The notes beneath the pieces were generated by a model. It saw only the letters and a program-made list of their open reading frames with translations, was not told the DNA's origin and searched no databases. A stretch of 5,074 bases of DNA from Gemmatimonadaceae bacterium (GTDB taxonomy: Bacteria > Gemmatimonadota > Gemmatimonadetes > Gemmatimonadales > Gemmatimonadaceae), in contig JADGGM010000285.1 in NCBI GenBank assembly GCA_019689955.1, positions 1 through 5,074 on the forward strand. Reading direction: 5' to 3'. Shown here piece by piece: positions 1 through 5,074 of this stretch (within the stretch, counting starts at the first letter, position 1; each line of letters starts with the position of its first letter). Both the position numbers and the translations under genes were made by a program.

Positions 1-926
1 AGGATCCGCCCGCCGATCGAGATCGCCTCCCCGGCCAGCCCGCGCGGGTACCCGGAGCCGTCGTAGTGCTCGTGGTGGTCGTGCACGTAGTCCAGCACCA
101 CGCCCAGGTGGCGGAGCGGTGCCAGGATCTCCATCCCGATCTCCACGTGCGTCTTCACGTGCGCGTACTCCTCGGGGGTGAGCTTCCCGGGCTTGTTGAG
201 CACCGCTTCGCGGATCCCGATCTTCCCCACGTCGTGCAGCCGCCCGGCGAGGCGCACGGCCTCCACCGTGTCGGCGTCGAGCCCCAGCTCCTCGGCGATC
301 GAGGCGGCGAGCGCGCTCACGCGGTGCGAGCAATCGCGCATGTACGGGTCCTTCGCCTCCATCGCGTTCACGAGCGTCTGGGCCACGCGCACCGTGAGCG
401 CGCGGAGCTCCGCCTGCCGCTCCTCCAGCTCGCGCACGCGCGCCGCCACCTCCTCGCGCACGTACTGGTCCACCTGCCGCTGCTGGATGCGGAGGCGCCG
501 CGTCTTGATCGCCCCCTGCAGCGTCGTCTCGATCTGCGCGGCGTCGATCGGTTTGGTGAGATAGTCCATCGCCCCCGCGGACAGCGCCTCCGTCGCCGTG
601 CGCGCGTCGGCGACCGCGGTGAGCATGACGACGGCCAGATCCGGGTCCGTGGCCAGCGCCCTGGACAGCAGCTCCAGCCCCGTCATCTGCGGCATGCGGA
701 TGTCCGCAAGCATCACGGCGAACGCGCCGGGGCGCAGGACCGCGAGCGCGTCGGCCGCGGAGGCCGCGGTCTCGATGGTGTAGCCGCGGAGGTGCAGGAG
801 TCGCCCGAGGGAGCGGCGCACGGTCTCATCGTCATCGACGAGCAGAATACGGGTGTCGGCCGCCGCGGCGGTGGCCGCGGGCGCGTCCACGGCGCGCAGC
901 GGATCGATCGGTACTTCGTAGTACAT
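1..926 (-). CDS. Response regulator with HD-GYP domain, predicted cyclic-di-GMP phosphodiesterase (RpfG type), C-terminus cut by window edge
   Basis: I translated this frame directly: 308 residues from ATG at 926, with no stop before the left edge. Residues 25-140 form a receiver domain, with acidic residues D31 and D32, phospho-acceptor D75 (LADIRMP), T103 and K125-P126 (LTKP). Residues 141-185 are a charged helical linker, probably a coiled coil that carries the signal. The HD-GYP domain follows, with H201, the HD pair H231-D232 in RLHDVGKIGI, LNKPGKLTPEE, H260, and HHEHYDGSGYP at 284-294. All key metal and signature residues seen in active HD-GYP enzymes are present. Such enzymes hydrolyse cyclic-di-GMP to pGpG or GMP in the cytoplasm, with activity set by phosphorylation of the receiver. 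No partner histidine kinase lies in the window. An AGGGA at 941-937 sits 10 bases before the ATG. The gene starts 38 bases after the upstream lipoprotein gene ends, suggesting one operon. Only the last part of the HD-GYP domain is missing. Confidence 0.95.
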   Translation of the reverse strand, partial: MYYEVPIDPLRAVDAPAATAAAADTRILLVDDDETVRRSLGRLLHLRGYTIETAASAADALAVLRPGAFAVMLADIRMPQMTGLELLSRALATDPDLAVVMLTAVADARTATEALSAGAMDYLTKPIDAAQIETTLQGAIKTRRLRIQQRQVDQYVREEVAARVRELEERQAELRALTVRVAQTLVNAMEAKDPYMRDCSHRVSALAASIAEELGLDADTVEAVRLAGRLHDVGKIGIREAVLNKPGKLTPEEYAHVKTHVEIGMEILAPLRHLGVVLDYVHDHHEHYDGSGYPRGLAGEAISIGGRI

Positions 927-964
927 TCTGTCGGCGTCCCTATCGAAAAGGCGGTGCGTCGCGC

Positions 965-1963
965 TCAAGGAACGAGGAACGCCGGGCTGTGCTCGTTCGC
1001 CCCGGTCCCCACGAGTGTCGTGCCGTGCGTGTTGGGCCCCGGGTAGGCGACGATGTCCCCCGTGGTCCCGTACGCGCCGCGGACCGCCAGACAGATCGTC
1101 GCCGTGCACGCGGGCTCGCCGAGCGACGGCGGCGCGTCGCCGCCGAGCTGCGCGTAGTCGCTCGCCGCGCCCGTGGCCACCGTGATCACGCGGATGCGCG
1201 TCGGGCTGCTCCCCGCGGCGTAGTAGATCTGCGTCCCGTCGGCGCTCCAGGCCGGATCGAACGCCCCGCCGCTCTCGTGCGTGAGCTGCACGGCGTTCCC
1301 ACCCGTCGGCGCCACGAGGTACACTTGCGAGATCCCCGAGCGCGTGGAGGTGAAGGCGATCTGCGCGCCGTCGGGGCTCCACGTGGGGGCGCGCTCCGGC
1401 GTGTACCCCGCCGACCCCGTGGCCAGCGCGGCCTGGTGCGCGCCGGTCGCGTCCATGATCCAGAGGCGCGGCACCCCGCTCCGGTCGCTCACGAACACGA
1501 TGCGCGCGCCGTCCGGGCTCAACGCCGGCTCGCGATCGTCGCCGTCGCTCGTGGTGAGCCGTGTCGCGCTGTCGCCATCGAGCGTCGCGATGTACACCTC
1601 GCCGTTGCCGTCGCGGAACGACGTGAACACGAGGCGCCCCGCGGCGCTCTGCGGATCGGTGTCGGGGAGGTCGGAGTGCGTGAGGCGGGTGATCGTTCCG
1701 CCGGTGTAGCGATAGAGCTGATCCACGCCGCTCGCGTCGGACACGAACACGAAGTCCGGCACCGCGAGCGAGTCGGAGCCCGAGTGCTCTGCCACGTGTC
1801 CGGGTCCGGTCGGGCTCCCGCTCCCCGCGCCGGAGCACGCGACGCCCCAGATCGCGACGCCGACGGCGGTCGTCCTCCACCACCGCGAGGTCCGACGAGT
1901 GATCCGGCCGACCAACGACTCGGCCGAGCTACGGCTGTCGGCGGCAATATGATGCTGGGACAT
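965..1963 (-). CDS. Predicted lipoprotein with TolB-like (PD40/WD40-like) beta-propeller
   Basis: A complete 332-residue protein. A basic stretch (residues 19-30, rich in Arg and Trp) leads into a short hydrophobic segment (32-42) ending GVAC, so C43 is a plausible lipidated cysteine, followed by a Gly/Ser-rich tether. The -3 residue is Gly, which is tolerated but not typical of lipoboxes. From about residue 69 there are propeller repeats of TolB/PD40 type: FVFVSD at 71, LVFTSFRDG at 111, LSPDGARIVFVSDRSG at 148, WSPDGAQIAFTSTRSG at 195 and WSADGTQIYYA at 240. A weaker blade follows near 281-320, and the C-terminal HSPAFLVP may close the ring, giving about six blades. The N-terminal domain of true TolB is absent, so this is not TolB itself. 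It probably sits in the periplasm facing a membrane and may bind protein or glycan; no enzymatic motif is visible. It lies just upstream of the HD-GYP gene and divergent from the polysaccharide synthase gene. Confidence 0.9.
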   Translation of the reverse strand: MSQHHIAADSRSSAESLVGRITRRTSRWWRTTAVGVAIWGVACSGAGSGSPTGPGHVAEHSGSDSLAVPDFVFVSDASGVDQLYRYTGGTITRLTHSDLPDTDPQSAAGRLVFTSFRDGNGEVYIATLDGDSATRLTTSDGDDREPALSPDGARIVFVSDRSGVPRLWIMDATGAHQAALATGSAGYTPERAPTWSPDGAQIAFTSTRSGISQVYLVAPTGGNAVQLTHESGGAFDPAWSADGTQIYYAAGSSPTRIRVITVATGAASDYAQLGGDAPPSLGEPACTATICLAVRGAYGTTGDIVAYPGPNTHGTTLVGTGANEHSPAFLVP

Positions 1964-1968
1964 ACGTC

Positions 1969-1975
1969 CCTCCTT
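1969..1975 (-). promoter_or_regulatory. Strong ribosome binding site of the propeller lipoprotein gene
   Basis: The minus strand reads AAGGAGG here, a full anti-16S match, followed by a 5-base spacer to the ATG at 1963. This fixes the start despite the rather long N-terminal stretch before the hydrophobic part of the signal peptide. Confidence 0.8.
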
Positions 1976-2080
1976 TCCTTGCAGAGATCAGTGACGCCAG
2001 AGGTTCGCGGCGCGCGAAAAAAAGCGATGCAGCGCCGATCTCTCATTAGAAGACCATCGTCAAACGACGTAACTTATTTA

Positions 2081-2109
2081 TTGACATAAGGTTAGAATTC
2101 GCTCATGAG
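2081..2109 (+). promoter_or_regulatory. Weak candidate promoter toward the synthase gene
   Basis: TTGACA at 2081-2086 matches the housekeeping sigma -35 consensus exactly. At 17 bases spacing the -10 position reads CATGAG (2104-2109), only three of six matches and overlapping the palindrome CTCATGAG. If used, it would need an activator or a different sigma factor, and it would give a leader of roughly 110 bases before the ATG at 2228. The poor -10 keeps confidence low. Confidence 0.2.
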
Positions 2110-2137
2110 TCTTCGCTAATTTTTTCTGTGCATGAGC
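2101..2137. repeat. Inverted repeat GCTCATG / CATGAGC, possible operator
   Basis: GCTCATG at 2101-2107 and CATGAGC at 2131-2137 are perfect inverted copies separated by 23 bases. The left arm also lies in the 8-base palindrome CTCATGAG (2102-2109), and the near copy GCTCATC occurs at 2162-2168, about 30 bases further on. The spacer is too long for a good terminator hairpin, though it contains a run of six T (2120-2125). No gene ends nearby, so a protein binding site is more likely than a terminator. Which protein binds is unknown, and chance occurrence cannot be excluded. Confidence 0.35.
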
Positions 2138-2213
2138 TGTCGCCGGACTGTTTGGAAGGCGGCTCATCTGTTCCGCTGCGCAAAACGGGGATGATCGGGG
2201 TATATTCCGGGCC

Positions 2214-2217
2214 GGAG
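2214..2217 (+). promoter_or_regulatory. Probable ribosome binding site of the synthase fusion gene
   Basis: GGAG lies 10 bases before the ATG at 2228, a rather long spacer. It is part of the palindrome GGAGCTCC (2214-2221). An in-frame stop TGA at 2192-2194 and no other start codon between it and 2228 support this ATG as the start. Confidence 0.5.
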
Positions 2218-2227
2218 CTCCCCCTGC

Positions 2228-5074
2228 ATGACCGCCATCACTCCTTCCCCGCGCTCGCCAGCACCGGTCTTCCTCGATGAGAGCGGGCGTCGCTGGCGGC
2301 GCATCCGGCTGTTCACGCTCATCGTCGGGGTCGTCTCCTCGCTCGCTGCGGCCGCGGTCGTCATCGGGCTCCTGGTGCCGCCGCTCCCGCCGGCGCTCCC
2401 GCTCAGCGAGGGGCGGTTCGGGCAGGCGCCGCACCTCGCGGTGAGCAAGCTCGAGCGCGAGCGGCTCGCCAAGCGGCTCCAGCTCTGGTTCGAGCTGCGG
2501 AAGCACCACGCGCCGCCGTCGATCCAGCCGGACCTCCTGCCGCTGAAGGGGCGACACCGCGGCGGAAAGCGCGCGGCGCCGGGACAGGCGATCGTCGCCG
2601 GCTTCTACGTGAACTGGGACGACAACTCCTTCGCCGCGCTCAAGGCGCACGCGGACGATCTCGACTGGATCATCTGCGAGTGGGCGTCGATCGCGCCCGG
2701 GGGAGACTCGCTCCGCATGCGCATCGACCGGCGCGTGCCGTACACGCTCGCCCAGCAGTTCCCTGACGAGCGCCAGCGCCCGCGGCTCTTCCTGATGGTC
2801 GAGAACTACGACTCCACCGCCAAGCCCGCCCCGCGGTGGAGCCCGGGGCTGCTGCGCCACATGCTCGCCACCCCGGCGGCACGCGCGCGCGCGATCGCGC
2901 AGCTCCAGGACAGCGTGCTGCACTACGGGCTCGAGGGGGTGACGCTCGACTTCGAAGAGGTGCCGCCGGACCTCACCGGCGCGGTGGCCGCGTTTGCCCG
3001 CGATCTCAAGGCGCGCCTCGCGCCGTACGGCCGGCTCGTCACGCAGGCGGTCTCGTTCAACGACACCGATCGCGAGCTCGCGCGCTACGCCGCGGTGGAC
3101 GACAAGCTCTTCCTCATGCTGTACGACGAGCACTACGGGAAGGGAGATCCGGGGCCGGTGGCGAGCCAGTCATGGTACGTGCGGAGCGCGCGGCGGCTCC
3201 TGCGCGTGGTCCCGCCCTCCAAGGCGATCCTCACGATCGGCGCCTACGGGTACGACTGGAACGACGGCGACACGACCACCAACGGCGCGGGGCTCACGTT
3301 CCAGGAGGTGATGGCGCACGTCCGTGACGCGCAGCAGGATGGGCTCCCCGCGGCGATCCACTTCGACTCCGCCGCGCTCAACCCGTACGCGACGTGGCGG
3401 GATCCGGACTCCACGGACCACGTGGCGTGGTACCTCGATGCGGTCACGGCGTACAATCAGATCCTGGCGGGGGAGGCGCTCGGTGTGGCGGGGCACGCGG
3501 TCTGGCGGCTCGGCGCGGAAGACCCGGCCATCTGGTCGGTGCTCGGCCGCACGGGGATCGACGCCCCGGCCCAGCGCCTCGCGATCGTCCCCCCGGGGTA
3601 CGACGTGGAGTTCCAGCCGACGGGTTCCACCGGGGAGATCCTCGAGATGCGCGCCCGCCCCACCGCGGGGCGCCGCACGGTCCGCGTCGATCCCGTCACG
3701 CGCCTCGTCACCGACGAACGGGTGACGTCGTACGCGACGCCGTACATCATCCGCCGCTACGGCGACAGCCCGCACCGCGTCGCGCTCACCTTCGACGATG
3801 GGCCCGACGGCCGGTGGACGCCGCAGATCCTCGACACGCTCGCCTCGCGCCACGCGCCGGCCACGTTCTTCATCGTGGGAGAGAACGCGGAAGCGCACCT
3901 CCCGCTCCTCCGGCGCATCTGGAACGAGGGGCACGAGATCGGGAACCACACCTTCACGCACCCCAACCTCGGGATCCCGAGCCCGTACATCACGAAGCTC
4001 ACCAAGCTGCAGCTCGACGCGACCGAGCGGCTCGTGGAAGCGATCCTCGACCGGCGCACGGCGTTCTTCCGCCCGCCGTACTTCGGGGACGCCGAGCCGA
4101 CGACGGCGGACGAGCTCGTGCCGGTGGGGATCGCGAGCGACCGCGGCTACCTCACCGTTGGCCTCCGCATCGACGCCGAGGATTGGCAGTCGCCGGGAGT
4201 GCGGACGATCATCGACACCGTGCTCGCCCAGCGCTGGCGCGGGAACGTCATCCTCCTCCACGACGGCGGCGGGAACCGCTCGCAGACCGTGGCCGCGCTG
4301 GGGCCGCTCATCGACTCGCTCCGCGCGCGCGGCGACACGTTGGTCACGGTCTCCGAGCTGGTGGGGATCCCGCGCGACCTGGCGATGCCCCCGCTCCCGG
4401 CGCGCAGCTGGCTCGCCCGCGCGGGTGATCTCTTCTTCTTCGGGGCGGTCGGGTTCCTCGAGTGGGGGATGTACTGGATCTTCATGGGCGCGCTGGTGCT
4501 CGGCGTCGCGCGGCTCCTCTTCATCACGACGCTCGCCGTGGTGCAGCGGCTCAAACGACACCAGGACCCCGGCGCCGCCATCACGTACGCGCCGCCGGTG
4601 AGCGTGATCGTCCCCGCGTACCGCGAAGAGCGCGTGATCGTGTCGACGATCCGGAGCCTCGTCACGCAGCAGTACCCTGGGGAGCTGGAGGTCGTGGTCG
4701 TCGACGACGGCTCGCCGGATGCGACGTACGAGGTGGCGCGCGCGGCGTTCGGCGATCACCCGCGTGTCTCCATCTACCGCAAGCCGAACGGCGGGAAGGC
4801 GAGCGCGCTCAACTACGGGCTCGCGCGCGCGCGCGGGGAGATCGTGATCTGCCTGGACGCCGACACGATCTTCGCGCCCAACACCGTGGCCGAGCTGGTG
4901 GAGCCGCTGCACGATCCCACGGTGGGGGCCGTGGCGGGGAACGCGAAGGTCGGCAATCGCGTCAACCTCGTCACGCGGTGGCAGGCGGTGGAGTACGTCA
5001 CCAGCCAGAACCTCGACCGGCGCGCGTTCTCACTGCTCAACTGCATCACCGTGGTGCCGGGGGCGGTGGGGGCG
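2228..5074 (+). CDS. GH18-like hydrolase / NodB polysaccharide deacetylase / GT2 glycosyltransferase fusion, C-terminus cut by window edge
   Basis: 949 residues are visible, open at the right edge. A basic N-terminus (RRWRRIR, 21-27) precedes a membrane helix at about 28-50. Residues 121-445 resemble a GH18 barrel: EGVTLDFE at 236-243 with acid E243 and D241, MLYD at 297-300, HVAWYLDA near 398, and W426 in a strand-8-like WRLGAED. After a beta-rich linker, a NodB deacetylase spans about 510-715 with all five motifs: TFDDGP (521-526), HTFTH (H574, H578), RPPY (615-618), DAEDW (649-653) and LLHDG (H678). A second hydrophobic segment (about 735-771) leads to a GT2 domain from 790: VSVIVPAYREE, VDDGS (D826, D827), NGGK (854-857), DAD (877-879) and ITVVPGAVGA at the edge. 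This suggests hydrolase and deacetylase outside the inner membrane and synthase inside. GT2 enzymes of this type polymerise UDP-sugars, here probably UDP-GlcNAc into a chitin- or PNAG-like chain that is then deacetylated. The general base and QxxRW motifs and later membrane helices should lie beyond the edge. Confidence 0.95.
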   Translation, partial: MTAITPSPRSPAPVFLDESGRRWRRIRLFTLIVGVVSSLAAAAVVIGLLVPPLPPALPLSEGRFGQAPHLAVSKLERERLAKRLQLWFELRKHHAPPSIQPDLLPLKGRHRGGKRAAPGQAIVAGFYVNWDDNSFAALKAHADDLDWIICEWASIAPGGDSLRMRIDRRVPYTLAQQFPDERQRPRLFLMVENYDSTAKPAPRWSPGLLRHMLATPAARARAIAQLQDSVLHYGLEGVTLDFEEVPPDLTGAVAAFARDLKARLAPYGRLVTQAVSFNDTDRELARYAAVDDKLFLMLYDEHYGKGDPGPVASQSWYVRSARRLLRVVPPSKAILTIGAYGYDWNDGDTTTNGAGLTFQEVMAHVRDAQQDGLPAAIHFDSAALNPYATWRDPDSTDHVAWYLDAVTAYNQILAGEALGVAGHAVWRLGAEDPAIWSVLGRTGIDAPAQRLAIVPPGYDVEFQPTGSTGEILEMRARPTAGRRTVRVDPVTRLVTDERVTSYATPYIIRRYGDSPHRVALTFDDGPDGRWTPQILDTLASRHAPATFFIVGENAEAHLPLLRRIWNEGHEIGNHTFTHPNLGIPSPYITKLTKLQLDATERLVEAILDRRTAFFRPPYFGDAEPTTADELVPVGIASDRGYLTVGLRIDAEDWQSPGVRTIIDTVLAQRWRGNVILLHDGGGNRSQTVAALGPLIDSLRARGDTLVTVSELVGIPRDLAMPPLPARSWLARAGDLFFFGAVGFLEWGMYWIFMGALVLGVARLLFITTLAVVQRLKRHQDPGAAITYAPPVSVIVPAYREERVIVSTIRSLVTQQYPGELEVVVVDDGSPDATYEVARAAFGDHPRVSIYRKPNGGKASALNYGLARARGEIVICLDADTIFAPNTVAELVEPLHDPTVGAVAGNAKVGNRVNLVTRWQAVEYVTSQNLDRRAFSLLNCITVVPGAVGA

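Larger units (their letters stand above)
1964..2227. promoter_or_regulatory. Divergent intergenic control region with AT-rich island
   Basis: These 264 bases separate the leftward lipoprotein/HD-GYP pair from the rightward synthase gene, so both promoters should lie here. Positions about 2041-2130 are much richer in A and T than the surrounding genes. Visible elements are a short inverted repeat CTTAT (2073-2077) / ATAAG (2086-2090) around a TTGACA, a 7-base inverted repeat at 2101-2137, and a TTCGCT direct repeat at 2098 and 2112. There is also TATATT at 2201-2206, which resembles a -10 box but has no good -35 partner. I see no tRNA, riboswitch or terminator here, and no reading frame with convincing coding character. 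Shared control of the two transcription units is inference. Confidence 0.6.

Noticed and set aside
66..1046. 326-codon open frame on the plus strand opposite the HD-GYP gene
   Set aside because: Rich in His, Arg and Leu with no recognisable motif, and fully explained as the antisense shadow of the HD-GYP coding frame, which has intact receiver and HD-GYP signatures.
965..1963. Assignment of the propeller gene as tolB
   Set aside because: The N-terminal TolB domain is absent, a lipoprotein-type signal is present, and no tol or pal genes are adjacent.
989..2089. 366-codon open frame on the plus strand opposite the lipoprotein gene
   Set aside because: Arg-rich shadow of the propeller gene. 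It also runs through that gene's strong ribosome binding site and the AT-rich control region, and has no ribosome binding site or domains of its own.
2101..2137. Rho-independent terminator reading of the inverted repeat with its T run
   Set aside because: The T run lies inside the 23-base loop rather than after the stem, and no gene ends here because the flanking genes diverge.
2201..2206. TATATT as the -10 box of the synthase promoter
   Set aside because: No acceptable -35 hexamer lies 16-19 bases upstream, and transcription would start right at the ribosome binding site. Kept only as a note in the control region.
2078..3133. 351-codon open frame on the minus strand over the start of the fusion gene
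   Set aside because: Composition is antisense-like (Arg, Glu, Val) and it opposes the GH18-like domain; no motif supports it.
4821..4836. GC alternating run resembling a simple repeat (a similar run lies near 2881-2893)
   Set aside because: Both are in frame and code for Ala-Arg residues in otherwise ordinary protein sequence, as expected from the codon bias.
3170..4912. 580-codon open frame on the minus strand opposite the synthase fusion gene
   Set aside because: Its translation is low-complexity and rich in Arg, Val and Glu with no domain motifs, while the plus-strand frame carries a full series of conserved motifs. High GC removes stop codons from the antisense frame.

Overview
The window is GC-rich bacterial DNA with densely packed genes. 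Coding sequence strongly prefers G or C at third positions (GCG, CTC, GTG, CGC), and this also leaves long open frames on the antisense strands. The style fits a high-GC Gram-negative bacterium with lipoproteins. Gemmatimonadota, Acidobacteriota or a myxobacterial-type lineage are possible, with Gemmatimonadota my first guess. No marker gene settles this.

Layout: two genes read leftwards, a short AT-rich divergent intergenic region follows, and one very long gene reads rightwards off the end. (1) 926 to 1, minus strand, open at the left edge: a receiver plus HD-GYP response regulator, a predicted cyclic-di-GMP phosphodiesterase of RpfG type. (2) 1963 to 965, minus strand, complete: a predicted lipoprotein with a TolB/PD40-type beta-propeller, ending 38 bases before gene 1 starts, so the two are probably co-transcribed. 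(3) 1964 to 2227: the divergent control region, containing an AT-rich island with short inverted and direct repeats. (4) 2228 to 5074, plus strand, open at the right edge: a 949-residue fragment of a multidomain membrane protein. Its order is membrane helix, GH18-like hydrolase barrel, NodB polysaccharide deacetylase, membrane helix, family 2 glycosyltransferase.

How they may work together: gene 4 puts on one chain the activities that PNAG-type exopolysaccharide systems spread over PgaC (synthase) and PgaB (deacetylase plus hydrolase). Its predicted topology places the glycosyltransferase in the cytoplasm and the deacetylase and hydrolase outside the inner membrane. A cyclic-di-GMP phosphodiesterase is transcribed divergently from it, and PNAG and cellulose synthases are classic cyclic-di-GMP targets. 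The locus may therefore be a compact, second-messenger-controlled unit for making and tailoring an amino-sugar polymer. The domain calls rest on visible motifs. The polymer identity and the regulatory link are inference.

The most interesting item is the hydrolase-deacetylase-synthase fusion together with its divergent cyclic-di-GMP partner. Related fusions are known (deacetylase plus GT2, such as Streptomyces MatB), and I believe three-domain versions occur in databases, so the architecture is probably under-studied rather than wholly new.
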